Shown piece by piece: positions 35,397-43,632 of a stretch of 64,000 bases of DNA. This stretch comes from Maribacter sp. PR1 (GTDB lineage: Bacteria > Bacteroidota > Bacteroidia > Flavobacteriales > Flavobacteriaceae). Where the stretch lies: assembly GCF_028464145.1 (NCBI RefSeq), contig NZ_JAQPCG010000001.1:558001-622000 (forward strand), given 5' to 3'. Numbering within the stretch: position 1 is the first letter of the stretch; each line of letters starts with the position of its first letter. The position numbers were made by a program, and so were the translations under genes. The notes under the pieces were generated by a model that saw only the letters and a list, made by a program, of their open reading frames with translations, was not told where the DNA came from and ran no database searches.

Positions 35397-35577
35397 AACG
35401 TAAGTTTTTAGGGTTAGACAATTCTATTTGTGCAAGAACATCCTCTAAGAGATAAAGTGGTTTTCTTCCGATTTTATGGGATGGTTTTAAAATCCCCTTT
35501 TTGTTGTGATTGTGAAGTGTTACGAGTGAAATACCTAACATTTCCGCTACTTCTTTTCTACATAAGAACTTTTTCAT
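35386..35577 (-). CDS. Excisionase-like helix-turn-helix protein
   Basis: A 63-residue MerR/excisionase-type DNA-binding protein. CRKEVAEMLGISLVTLHNHNKKGILKPSHKIGRKPLYLLEDV is the winged-helix pattern of phage and element excisionases (HTH_17). It probably controls excision by bending DNA beside the attachment site, or activates the primase gene, whose start it overlaps. A 150-base gap upstream separates it from the 322-residue gene and likely carries its promoter. It lies between the primase-helicase and the integrase, a usual place for such genes. Confidence 0.87.
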   Translation of the reverse strand: MKKFLCRKEVAEMLGISLVTLHNHNKKGILKPSHKIGRKPLYLLEDVLAQIELSNPKNLRYAS

Positions 35578-35729
35578 ATTTATAAATTTTAATTAACAGC
35601 ACACCTTTTTGGCGAACTTGAGTACAAAATTACAATACGAAATAGGTGATTTTCCTAAAATGGGTATTCACAGGTCTTATTGTAGATAATTATTAATTTA
35701 TTATATATAAAAATGGGTATTTAAAGGTA

Positions 35730-36698
35730 TTAGAACAATTTGATAATATCATCAATTTGCTGTGAAGTAGATGGATTTTTTTTACTATTGGAAATATTAG
35801 TTATAGTTTCTAAGTTCGGATTTACGAAAACTCTTTGAGCAATTTGATGTACGTGTTTGTCGGTTATTTTACCCTCTGATTTCAGCTTTCTGAAAAAATA
35901 ATTCAGTTCGTTCTTGTCGGCTATCCATATCATGGGTTTTATTAAGAACTTTTTATTAAGACCGAACAGCTGTTCAAGGTTCTCATGACTTGTTGTTCTA
36001 CTGTTTAGAAATTTAGGAACTAACAACTTGTAAATTGACCTTAGTTTGTTTTCGAACCTATCAGGGTTAACCAAATGATACCCAGTAATAGGCAAATAAA
36101 GTCCGCTATACATTTGCTCTTCCTCATCATCATATTCTTCATCGTCCCATTCCTTTAGCAAATCCTTTAAATTAAATCCTAATTCCGATATCCTATATTC
36201 TAATTCTATATTTAATTCGTTAATATTTCGTAGAAGTAAATCTCTAAGACTGCTTTTTCTAACCCCCTTTCCCTCTAATATGTAGTTCCTTCTTTCCACT
36301 TGTTCATGAGGTTCAACGCTACGCAAATACTTTAAAATCTCTGCATAGGTAGAGGCTATCGAGGAAGGTTTCTCATACTTAAATTTAAGATGGTATTTGT
36401 AAAAATGAATCACCAAATCATCTATTTGATTTTGTAGAACATTATCTAAAGAACCATTATTAATGAAGCTAATTTCTGAATCGGTAAGGCGATAGCATTT
36501 TGATTTCAAAGTCCCTTGTTTAGATGCTTCTGGGTATAATTCAGTATTATGCTTACTTACGAAGAAATCAATAATCCACCAATTCATTGTTGCAATAAAT
36601 GGGATTTGTTCAACCTTTCTCAAAAGCTTATAGTGTTCATCCAAATAATCATCTGATATCTTTGGGTACGGTAGGTTTATGGTTTTATTGTTCAGCAT
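35730..36698 (-). CDS. Element protein of unknown function, adjacent to the integrase
   Basis: A 322-residue cytoplasmic protein that I do not recognise with certainty. It is helical and charged, with an acidic patch (EWDDEEYDDEEEQMY) near residues 188-202. The C-terminal part, WIADKNELNYFFRKLKSEGKITDKHVHQIAQRVFVNP near 258-294, resembles the end of many Bacteroidota element proteins that begin with a 'small-molecule/phage' unknown region; this is a weak impression. It starts 3 bases after the integrase stop on the same strand, so the two are co-transcribed. A recombination accessory, regulator or RteC-like protein are possibilities, none shown by the sequence. Confidence 0.7.
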   Translation of the reverse strand: MLNNKTINLPYPKISDDYLDEHYKLLRKVEQIPFIATMNWWIIDFFVSKHNTELYPEASKQGTLKSKCYRLTDSEISFINNGSLDNVLQNQIDDLVIHFYKYHLKFKYEKPSSIASTYAEILKYLRSVEPHEQVERRNYILEGKGVRKSSLRDLLLRNINELNIELEYRISELGFNLKDLLKEWDDEEYDDEEEQMYSGLYLPITGYHLVNPDRFENKLRSIYKLLVPKFLNSRTTSHENLEQLFGLNKKFLIKPMIWIADKNELNYFFRKLKSEGKITDKHVHQIAQRVFVNPNLETITNISNSKKNPSTSQQIDDIIKLF

Positions 36699-36701
36699 CT
36701 A

Positions 36702-37982
36702 TTATATATTGAAAAATCCACTTTCGGCTATCCGAACCGCTCTTTCTTCTTTATCAATTCGAATATAGTTGTAAAATACTTTTTCTGAACTATGCCCTGA
36801 AACCTCCATTATTTGGTATGGTTTCATTCCTTTTTTGAACATATTAGTACAGAATGACCTTCTGGCTGTATGTGTTGCTATTAGTAAATATTTTGGTCTT
36901 TTTTCAACTATATTTTTATCTCCCTTAGAGTAGCTAACTTCTATAAGTTGGTTTATATCTGCTTTTCTTCCTACTTCCTTGATGTATCTATTAATATCTT
37001 GTTCATTCATTTTTAAGGATAGATTACCTTTATTTCTAGGGGCATTTATAATTTCCTTTATCTCATTTGAAATAGGACAAAAGACCTCTTTACCTGTTTT
37101 CTTTTGTTTAATTTTAAAGAACTCGTACCCCCTATTCTTAATGATATCTTCTCGAGTTAATCCATTATAGTCACTAACTCGTTGACCAGTATAACAACCA
37201 ATTAAGAATATATCTCTTGCTTTTTCTAGTCTAGGGAAATCACTAAGATTCAATTCATGAATCCGCTTAATTTCATCTTCATCCAAATAGATAGCAACTG
37301 TTTGCTCCTTAATAACTTTAAACTCCCTCTGTCTATATAAGAAGTTTGTATTAATCCCTTCATTTGTAGCGGAGTTCATCACTACTTTTAGGTTCTTAAT
37401 ATGTTTACCAACAGTATTGGGGGCAAAATCCTTTGAATAAAGGAAATCAATGAATGCATCATAAAAGTCATGGTCAATTTGCACAAAATCTAACTTGTTG
37501 TCATATTCTTGCAGTAACCTATGGGTCTGTTTGTGCGAACCTAGTGTGGTTAGTTTGACTTTATCCTTCTTTCTCTGTATTAAGCGAGAATAGTATTCTA
37601 TTAGGTTAGGCTTCTCGTAGGAATCTGCTTCTTGGTTTTTCCCAGTTATTTGGTCTAATTTCCTTGTTAAATACTCTTTAGTTATTGGTTTTCCTTGAGC
37701 ATTCATTTTACTTATTTCCCTATACAACTCACTTTCTATTTTATTTAAATAGTCATTGACATAATCCCTATCGATAATATGAGCCTTATTCCTTATTCTT
37801 TGCTTTTGAGAGTCCCAATCCGAATAACAAGAATAAAACCCTGTTGAATATTTAAATCGTTCTTTTCCGTTACTGAAGTACATCATTATAAGAGATTCTC
37901 TTTTAGGTTCTTTTTCAAGTTTAACCTTTGAATCCTTAAATGTGAATCGAATAGTTCCTTTTGAGCGTTTTACTGTTGGCAT
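36702..37982 (-). CDS. Tyrosine-type site-specific integrase
   Basis: A 426-residue integrase of phage/transposon type. An N-terminal Arm DNA-binding-like segment (about 1-120) is followed by a SAM-like core-binding domain (FYDAFIDFLYSKDFAPNTVGKHIKNLKVVM near 170) and the catalytic domain. That domain has GQRVSDYNGLT (Arg near 265), KQKKTGKEVFCPIS (Lys), HTARRSFCTNM (His/Arg near 368), GHSSEKVFYNY (His near 395) and the nucleophilic Tyr in NYIRI near 404. All six catalytic positions are present. It should recombine the 21-bp core in tRNA-Asp. It lies nearest the right end, divergent from nothing and 160 bases from the repeat, with candidate arm sites between. Confidence 0.94.
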   Translation of the reverse strand: MPTVKRSKGTIRFTFKDSKVKLEKEPKRESLIMMYFSNGKERFKYSTGFYSCYSDWDSQKQRIRNKAHIIDRDYVNDYLNKIESELYREISKMNAQGKPITKEYLTRKLDQITGKNQEADSYEKPNLIEYYSRLIQRKKDKVKLTTLGSHKQTHRLLQEYDNKLDFVQIDHDFYDAFIDFLYSKDFAPNTVGKHIKNLKVVMNSATNEGINTNFLYRQREFKVIKEQTVAIYLDEDEIKRIHELNLSDFPRLEKARDIFLIGCYTGQRVSDYNGLTREDIIKNRGYEFFKIKQKKTGKEVFCPISNEIKEIINAPRNKGNLSLKMNEQDINRYIKEVGRKADINQLIEVSYSKGDKNIVEKRPKYLLIATHTARRSFCTNMFKKGMKPYQIMEVSGHSSEKVFYNYIRIDKEERAVRIAESGFFNI

Positions 37983-38000
37983 TTTCTTATTTATTTAACA

Positions 38001-38021
38001 CGGGGTGTAACATAGGGTGCT
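38001..38021. promoter_or_regulatory. Candidate integrase arm-type repeats, right end
   Basis: GGGTGT (38003-38008) and GGGTGC (38015-38020), 12 bases apart and followed by TTTTAA, mirror the pair at 22934-22951 in the same orientation. They lie just before the integrase start and could also control its expression. Confidence 0.5.
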
Positions 38022-38144
38022 TTTAATACTTAACGAAAAGATACTAACATTTATTCTAATTAATTATAAAAACTCTGTAAATACTGTTAATATAAATGTT
38101 TAGGATTAAATACAAAAAAGTAGAGTTAATTTAAATAAACTAAA

Positions 38145-38165
38145 TTCGAGTCCCGTCCAGACCGC
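38145..38165 (+). repeat. attR core: 21-bp direct repeat
   Basis: A second copy of the tRNA-Asp 3' end (TTCGAGTCCC to CCAGACCGC) with no tRNA around it. It defines the right end of the element. Confidence 0.93.
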
Positions 38166-38166
38166 G

Positions 38167-38197
38167 AAAAGCCTTCAAGAAATTGAAGGCTTTTTTT
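38167..38197 (+). terminator. Displaced native terminator of tRNA-Asp
   Basis: AAAAGCCTTCAA (38167-38178) pairs with TTGAAGGCTTTT (38183-38194), then more Ts. It starts 2 bases after attR with no gene before it, so it was probably the tRNA-Asp terminator before insertion. Confidence 0.8.
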
Positions 38198-38219
38198 GTT
38201 TTTTAGTTTTACCAACAAA

Positions 38220-38548
38220 TTACCTAATGGGGATTAATTTGCTCTTTACCTTTTCCACCCCGTCATGATCCAAGTCCTCAAGAATACGAATACTCCCTAC
38301 TGGTTCGTTCTCTGCAGAGCCTTGCATACCGTTCATGTGCCCCGGCATCTGAATTACCCAATTCTGCCCTAATTAACAAAATACATAGCAACGGTTGCCT
38401 TTAGGAGCGGTTCAGATGCTATGACCTCCAAATAAAAACCCGCTTCCAACTTGTACACATACAAAGGAACTACAGTCTCCTTATAAGAGGTATCACAAGA
38501 ATCTAAAAAAATACAGGTGAGAATTAGAGGAAGGAGCGCGAACTTCAT
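38220..38548 (-). pseudogene. Broken N-terminal part of a PVC-type membrane-bound dehydrogenase
   Basis: An ATG at 38548 opens a lipoprotein start (MKFALLPLILTCIFLDSC), then GFYLEVIASEPLLKATVAMYF, after which the frame hits a stop. The next frame continues without a gap in meaning: NWVIQMPGHMNGMQG, then EPVGSIRILEDLDHDGVEK, and ends at 38220. The two halves join to the standard start of PVC-type dehydrogenases (GF-x-V-x-L-x-ASEP ... W-V-x-EMPGY ... VLEDTDGDG). A small deletion or frameshift near 38370 therefore broke it, and the remaining several hundred residues are missing. The intact relative is at 9723-12536. It sits just outside the element, next to TRAP genes. Confidence 0.78.
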
Positions 38549-38591
38549 AAAAATTTAGGCTTTAGATGTCCCCTTGTAATATTTTTTTCCT

Positions 38592-39902
38592 TTAATCAAT
38601 CAAACCAAATAATTTAGGCAACCACAATGATATCTCTGGAAAATAAGTAATCAAAAACAAAACAAAAACCATGGCCATTAAAAGTGGCAATAATGGTTTG
38701 ATAACCTTTCCTACTGATACTTGGGCCACGCCACTGCCCACAAACAGCAAGGTACCCACAGGGGGTGTACAAACTCCGATACATAAATTTAGGACGATTA
38801 CCATACCGAACTGTACGGAATGCATTCCAAGCGCCATGGCAACGGGAAGAAAGATGGGTGTAAAAATAAGGACTGCAGGCGTCATGTCCATAAAGGTCCC
38901 TACAATAAGCAATATTAGGTTAATGAGTAAGAAAACCAAAATTGGATTACTTACCGAATCTACCATAAGCCCGGTGAGCATTTGAGGGATTCCCTCAAAA
39001 GAAAAGACCCAGGACATGGCCATTGAAGTGGCAATGAGAAACATCACGATAGCTGTGGTCTTGGCGCTTTTTAATAATATGCCCCTTAAATCAGCCAAGT
39101 GGAGCTCTTTATTCAAGAAACCCAGAAAGGTGGCATATATTACAGCTATGGCCGCAGCTTCGGTGGCAGTAAAAATTCCGGCTACAATTCCACCCACAAC
39201 AATAATCAATAGAGTAAGGCTGAGGAACGCATCCTTAAAATGTATCAAAAGTTGCCTAAAACCTACCCTATCAGCTCTAGGCAATTTCTTTCGTTTTGCA
39301 TAGATGTACACCATGAGCATGAGCACAAGACCGACCAAAATACCGGGCAGATAACCCGCGACAAAAAGTGCTGCAACCGAAGCTGTACCTCCACTGGCAA
39401 GGGCAAAAATAATGAGGACGTTACTCGGAGGTATCAATAAACCCGTAGTAGATGAACTTATGTTTACAGCAGCGCTGAATTGCCTAGGATACCCTTCCTT
39501 TTCCATCTTGTCCGTCAAGGTACTTCCAATGGCCGAAGCTGCCGCAATGGCCGACCCTGAAATAGCACCGAACAGCATGGCTGAAATGATGTTCACATAG
39601 GCCAACCCCCCAGGAAGACTACCAATGAGCGACTTCGCGAAAGCAATAAGCCTATTGGCCACACCCCCACGGTTCATCAACTCCCCAGCCAATATAAAAA
39701 ACGGAATGGCCAATAGCGCAAAATTATCTATTCCTGTGGTCATTCGCTGCCCCACGGTGGTTACGGAGGGCATAAAAGCCATATTGATAACGAGCACGAG
39801 GGTAGTAGAAATCCCTATAGAATAGGCTACCGGAACACCGTACAGTAATAAGACAGCAAAACTTATGAAAAGGACCAATACACTTATAAGTTCTATACTC
39901 AT
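38592..39902 (-). CDS. TRAP transporter large permease (DctM type)
   Basis: A 436-residue inner-membrane protein with about 12 transmembrane helices, of normal DctM length. LYGVPVAYSIGISTTLVLVI near the start, LLAIPFFILAGELMNRGGVANRL near residue 63 and SAAVNISSSTTGLLIPPSNVLIIFALASGGT near 142 are TRAP-M signatures. It is the sodium-driven translocation subunit for solutes, usually organic acids, delivered by the periplasmic binding protein. It overlaps the small permease gene by 4 bases. Linked to a mannonate dehydratase gene, the cargo is probably a hexuronate or aldonate; this is inference. Confidence 0.93.
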   Translation of the reverse strand: MSIELISVLVLFISFAVLLLYGVPVAYSIGISTTLVLVINMAFMPSVTTVGQRMTTGIDNFALLAIPFFILAGELMNRGGVANRLIAFAKSLIGSLPGGLAYVNIISAMLFGAISGSAIAAASAIGSTLTDKMEKEGYPRQFSAAVNISSSTTGLLIPPSNVLIIFALASGGTASVAALFVAGYLPGILVGLVLMLMVYIYAKRKKLPRADRVGFRQLLIHFKDAFLSLTLLIIVVGGIVAGIFTATEAAAIAVIYATFLGFLNKELHLADLRGILLKSAKTTAIVMFLIATSMAMSWVFSFEGIPQMLTGLMVDSVSNPILVFLLINLILLIVGTFMDMTPAVLIFTPIFLPVAMALGMHSVQFGMVIVLNLCIGVCTPPVGTLLFVGSGVAQVSVGKVIKPLLPLLMAMVFVLFLITYFPEISLWLPKLFGLID

Positions 39903-40369
39903 TTGTTAAGTTTTTTAATGTTATACCAAGAAAAGAAGATAATAATAAGACCGCTCAGGGGCACAATGGCATATACATAGCCCAGTGGTAAGTGCAGGGC
40001 AGATGATGTTTGTCCTAAGCGAAGTGTGGTATAGACCAAATTGCCTCCACCTATTACCATGACCACCAACGCAAAGAGGGCCATGCTTATTTGAATCACC
40101 TTTTGTCTTCCTTTTCTTTTGGCTTCCGGTAACTTGGAAAGTAAAAAATCCATGGCCAAATGACCTTCTTGCTGCCCATTGATGTAGGCCGCGCCCAAGA
40201 CTGTGAGCCAAATGAGTGAAAAGCGTGCGAATTCTTCCGTGAACGAACTGGATTGGCCCACGATATACCTTGAGATTACCTGCCAGACCACATCAATCAC
40301 GAGCAGCCCAAAGATGGCCACCAAGAGGCCCTCAATTATTTTATTAATTAGGGTGTACATTTTTTGCAT
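39899..40369 (-). CDS. TRAP transporter small permease (DctQ type)
   Basis: A 156-residue protein with four transmembrane helices. VISRYIVGQSSSFTEEFARFSLIWLTVLGAAY near residues 31-62 is the DctQ signature, followed by HLAMDF and a charged loop. It joins the large permease in the transport complex. The start ATG at 40369 overlaps the dctP stop (TAATG) and the stop overlaps dctM (ATGA), so the three subunits are translationally coupled. Confidence 0.92.
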   Translation of the reverse strand: MQKMYTLINKIIEGLLVAIFGLLVIDVVWQVISRYIVGQSSSFTEEFARFSLIWLTVLGAAYINGQQEGHLAMDFLLSKLPEAKRKGRQKVIQISMALFALVVMVIGGGNLVYTTLRLGQTSSALHLPLGYVYAIVPLSGLIIIFFSWYNIKKLNK

Positions 40370-41361
40370 TACTCTGACCGTATTTTTTCAATGACCGTTT
40401 TCATTTTTTCATCCCGCATCATTCTCTCCAAAAGTGGAGTGGTCATTTTTGAAAATTCGCTTTTATCCGGATACAAAAATTGGACTTGGGCCTGCTTTAA
40501 TACCTTCATGTTTTCTGCTACTGTTTCTTCCCAATACTGCTTTTGTTTTACCACACTTTCATCGGCTGCTTCCTGTAGCCAAATTTTTTCATTTTCGTTT
40601 AAGGTGTCCCAAAATCTTGTACCAATGACCACCACATCGGGCACCATGGTATGTTCATCAAACGTATAATACTTACAGACCTCATAGTGGTTGGAAGTGA
40701 CAAAAGAGGGAATATTGTTTTCAGCTCCGTCCACTACATTTTGCTGAAGGGCGGTGTAGAGTTCCCCATAGGCCATGGGGGTTGCAGATCCACCAAGAGT
40801 ATTGACCATGTCTACGGACATTTGGTCGTTCATGGTCCTGATTTTCATCCCATTTAAATCCTCCGGGCTACCTATCTGATTCTTCTTTGCATAAAAACTA
40901 CGTGCTCCAGCATCATAAAAACAAAGCCCCCGTAGTAAATATTCCGTACTGCTCAATAATAATTCCTTCCCAATCTCACCTTCCAATACCTTAAAAAGGT
41001 GTTCCCTGTCCCTGAATAAATAAGGAATACTCGTTACCTGGTAATCAGGTGCAAAGTTGGAAAGTGAGGCGGCGCTTACTTTTGTCATGGAAATACTCCC
41101 TATTTGTAAAAGTTCCAAGACCTCGCGCTCCGTCCCCAGTTGCCCGTCCGGAAATACCTTTATTTGCAGTTGTCCATCAGATTTTTGGACCAAGGATTCC
41201 TTCATGTCCAGAATGGCCCTATGCACAGGATGGGTAATGGGAAGGGAATGTGCAAAATACATAACCTTGGTATTGCTTTCTAATGCACAGGCGTTCAACA
41301 AAAGGAACGTACACGCCCCGATGGTCAAATTTCTTATTCTTTTAAAAACGATAGTGTACAT
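40369..41361 (-). CDS. TRAP transporter substrate-binding lipoprotein (DctP type)
   Basis: A 330-residue periplasmic binding protein anchored by a lipobox (LLLNAC). MYFAHSLPITHPVHRAI after the signal, GQLQIKVFPDGQLGTEREVLELLQIGSISM near residue 70 and GMKIRTMNDQMSVDMVNTLGGSATPM near 160 are DctP-family blocks. The conserved Arg in KIRTMN binds the solute carboxylate in characterised members. The longer frame starts with TTG at 41373; I chose the ATG at 41361. It follows uxuA by 24 bases on the same strand, which points to a uronate-type ligand. Confidence 0.92.
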   Translation of the reverse strand: MYTIVFKRIRNLTIGACTFLLLNACALESNTKVMYFAHSLPITHPVHRAILDMKESLVQKSDGQLQIKVFPDGQLGTEREVLELLQIGSISMTKVSAASLSNFAPDYQVTSIPYLFRDREHLFKVLEGEIGKELLLSSTEYLLRGLCFYDAGARSFYAKKNQIGSPEDLNGMKIRTMNDQMSVDMVNTLGGSATPMAYGELYTALQQNVVDGAENNIPSFVTSNHYEVCKYYTFDEHTMVPDVVVIGTRFWDTLNENEKIWLQEAADESVVKQKQYWEETVAENMKVLKQAQVQFLYPDKSEFSKMTTPLLERMMRDEKMKTVIEKIRSE

Positions 41362-41385
41362 TTTCTGAATCAATTTAATACTACT

Positions 41386-42582
41386 TTAAAAACCAAAGCT
41401 TTCCCGTACGCCCATCTCTAACCCGGAGAGCTGGGCCAGACCCATGGCCCTTCCAATAAGGGAGTACCCAGAGTAGAACTCATGTTGTCGATTCTTATCC
41501 TCCAACAAAACATGCCCATGATCTGGCCGCATAGGAATGTCTACAATTCCTTTTTGAGTTGTATGTCGTATTTTTTGTTGCTCTACAATGGCCTTCATGA
41601 CTTTGTCCATAGGCACAGAACCACTTAGATGGTCTGCCTCGTAAAAACTACCATCTTGGTCGCGCGCTACATTTCTAAGATGGATAAAATGAATCTTATC
41701 CCCAAAATCGGCTATGATTTTTACCAAATCATTGGTTTCCGATGCTCCCAACGAACCCGAACAAAAGGTCAACCCATTGTTGGGAGAAGGGCAACATTCC
41801 AATAAAAACTTAATATCTGCATAATTGGAAACGATACGGGGCACTCCAAAAACCGAAAATGGCGGATCATCTGGATGAATGGCCATACGAACGCCCAACT
41901 TTTCAGCTTCCGGAATAACGGCGTTGAGAAAATAGGACAAATTCTCCTGTAGTTGTTCTTTGCTTATGTTTAAAACAGTGGTGTGGTTCTTCTTGAAATC
42001 ATTTAAATCTATGGTCTTTTTAGATCCGGGCATGCCCGCCAATATAGCCGATTTTAAAGCTCCTCTTTGTACATCTGATAAAGCTTCAAAATAGGATTTA
42101 GCCTGTTGATATTCTTCTTCTGTATATGACTCTTGAGCTCCTTTCCTTTCCAAAATAAAAAGATCGAAGGCCGCTGCGGAAATTGGACTATACCGTAGGG
42201 CCGAGGCCCCTGTTGGCAATATATAATCGAGATCTGTACGTGTCCAATCTATTAACTGCATAAAATTATAACAGACATTATAAATGTCGTTTTTTGCCAA
42301 GTTGCGCAAGGTCTGGATGTAATTAGCGATGTAAAGATCTCTTTCCGGTAAGCCATACTTAATGGCCGTATGAATATTAACGCTCTCCACTACAGACCAT
42401 TCCATGTGGTGTGCCTCAATGGTAGATTTAAGTGATTTAATGACCTCTTCCGGCCAGACCTCACCTAGTGACACCTCTTGGCAAGCGGCTACTATGCCCT
42501 TAACACCCAATTGCCGTATCTCCGACAGTGATACGCCAAAATCTGGTCCAAACCACCGAAACGTTTTCTTCAAATTTTCCAT
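41386..42582 (-). CDS. uxuA: Mannonate dehydratase
   Basis: A 398-residue cytoplasmic TIM-barrel enzyme that dehydrates D-mannonate to 2-keto-3-deoxygluconate in glucuronate breakdown. FRWFGPDFGVSLSEIRQLGVKGIV at the start, RMAIHPDDPPFSVFGVPRI near residue 231, NGLTFCSGSLGA near 268, IHFIHLRNV near 295 and MRPDHGH near 351 are the UxuA metal-site and signature blocks. The sequence appears complete. It leads a unit with the dctP, dctQ and dctM genes; no uxuB, kdgK or regulator gene is adjacent, so the rest of the pathway must lie elsewhere. Confidence 0.95.
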   Translation of the reverse strand: MENLKKTFRWFGPDFGVSLSEIRQLGVKGIVAACQEVSLGEVWPEEVIKSLKSTIEAHHMEWSVVESVNIHTAIKYGLPERDLYIANYIQTLRNLAKNDIYNVCYNFMQLIDWTRTDLDYILPTGASALRYSPISAAAFDLFILERKGAQESYTEEEYQQAKSYFEALSDVQRGALKSAILAGMPGSKKTIDLNDFKKNHTTVLNISKEQLQENLSYFLNAVIPEAEKLGVRMAIHPDDPPFSVFGVPRIVSNYADIKFLLECCPSPNNGLTFCSGSLGASETNDLVKIIADFGDKIHFIHLRNVARDQDGSFYEADHLSGSVPMDKVMKAIVEQQKIRHTTQKGIVDIPMRPDHGHVLLEDKNRQHEFYSGYSLIGRAMGLAQLSGLEMGVRESFGF

Positions 42583-43014
42583 TTACCAGTTAAGCTTTAA
42601 TATTTTTTGTTGAAAATACACTTTCTACCTTTAAACCCATCAACAATATCCTCCATTTAAAAATATAGAAGAATTTGAAATGTACAGAAATACTGTTAGA
42701 GAAACTAATGGTTCCTACACACTCGAATACCAATTGAAACGCGCATCCATATCAAAAATACGACGTATAAAAAATTTTAGATGCATTAGTCAGATTTATA
42801 GAGGATATTGAAAATTGGGTAGAGAATTCTTGTCGTAGACTTTGGAAACAGTTGTTTATCCTCAATTAAAACCGACTGTTTTGTTTATTGAAAGCACTTG
42901 TAGCTTTTAAGGACCTCATCTCATGATTTCCAGTAACCTCCCGCTTATTTTAAAGAATAGGAATATAAACTGTTCAATAGTCATGGTTCCCTGTAAATTT
43001 AGTCCGACACATTT
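42583..43014. other. Intergenic stretch without a supported gene
   Basis: A 430-base gap. A short plus-strand frame from about 42679 (43 residues, Arg/Lys-rich) has no recognisable feature, and no terminator-quality hairpin stands out. The uxuA promoter should be near the right of 42583. I see nothing else to support. Confidence 0.5.
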
Positions 43015-43425
43015 TCATTTCGGCATTTTATCCATTTCCATAAATAGCAAACTCCACCTATGACCATCCAAATCAGTGAAACCCATGGCATACATCCAGC
43101 CATCCACTTCAGAAGGATTCGCAAATATCTTACCGCCGGCTTCTTTTATGCGTTTGGCCATTTCGTCTACTTCCTCCTTGGACTGGGCATCTATATTTAT
43201 CAAAATTTCAGAACCCTTACTCGTATCCGAGATCTCAGCTTGAGAAAAGTGCTGAAATGCATATTCCGGAAAAAGCATCAAAACAAAATTATGCTCACCA
43301 ATTAAAAAACTACCAAGATTATCCGCGTTGGCATGCATAGGGTTTTCTTTAAAACCTATTTCTTTAAAAAAGGACTTGGATTTTTGGACATTCTTGACTG
43401 GTAAGTTTAACCAAATAGATTTCAT
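43015..43425 (-). CDS. VOC family (glyoxalase-like) protein
   Basis: A 136-residue protein with the paired beta-alpha-beta-beta-beta modules of the vicinal-oxygen-chelate fold. WLNLPVKNVQKSKSFFKEIGF opens the first module and WMYAMGFTDLDGHRWSLLFME closes the second. The DPDGH-like end is DLDGH. VOC proteins include dioxygenases, isomerases and resistance proteins; this subgroup (extradiol-dioxygenase-like, single short domain) has no assigned substrate. It is a single gene, bordered by 430 and 278 bases of non-coding DNA. Confidence 0.85.
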   Translation of the reverse strand: MKSIWLNLPVKNVQKSKSFFKEIGFKENPMHANADNLGSFLIGEHNFVLMLFPEYAFQHFSQAEISDTSKGSEILINIDAQSKEEVDEMAKRIKEAGGKIFANPSEVDGWMYAMGFTDLDGHRWSLLFMEMDKMPK

Positions 43426-43632
43426 ATGGTCTGTGATTTAATTGGTTAGGTCCATCTTAAAATACAACCCTATGGTTGAATCGCCAATAAAAGTTGGAAA
43501 TACAACATTTATTAATTAATGCGTAAAAATTATTCTTGCCTTAAATTTAGCTTAGGTTTTATCCATTACTTAGTGATAGTAATTACTGATTCTGTAAAAT
43601 AGTATCCTATAAACTATAAAAACCGTTTTTAT

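Larger units (their letters stand above)
22857..38165. mobile_element. 15.3-kb integrative element (satellite/genomic island) in tRNA-Asp
   Basis: A perfect 21-bp direct repeat of the tRNA-Asp 3' end bounds a 15,288-bp unit. It encodes a tyrosine integrase next to the right repeat, an excisionase-like HTH protein, a BT4734/VirE-type primase-helicase, several unknown proteins, two lipoproteins and a type I restriction system. All recognisable genes read on the minus strand, towards the tRNA. I see no relaxase, coupling protein, conjugation or phage structural gene, so transfer would need a helper. The int, HTH and VapE-type set recalls phage-inducible islands, but whether it is one is inference. 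Confidence 0.9.

Noticed and set aside
36702..37982. Integrase as a gene inactivated or truncated
   Set aside because: The Arg, Lys, HxxR, His and Tyr positions are all present and length is normal.
22857..38165. Prophage or conjugative transposon
   Set aside because: No capsid, portal, terminase, tail, relaxase, coupling or mating-pair gene is visible; the element is too short and its content is cargo plus replication and integration genes.
42679..42810. 43-residue frame rich in Arg/Lys before the VOC gene
   Set aside because: No recognisable domain or signal, and base composition is like the surrounding non-coding DNA.
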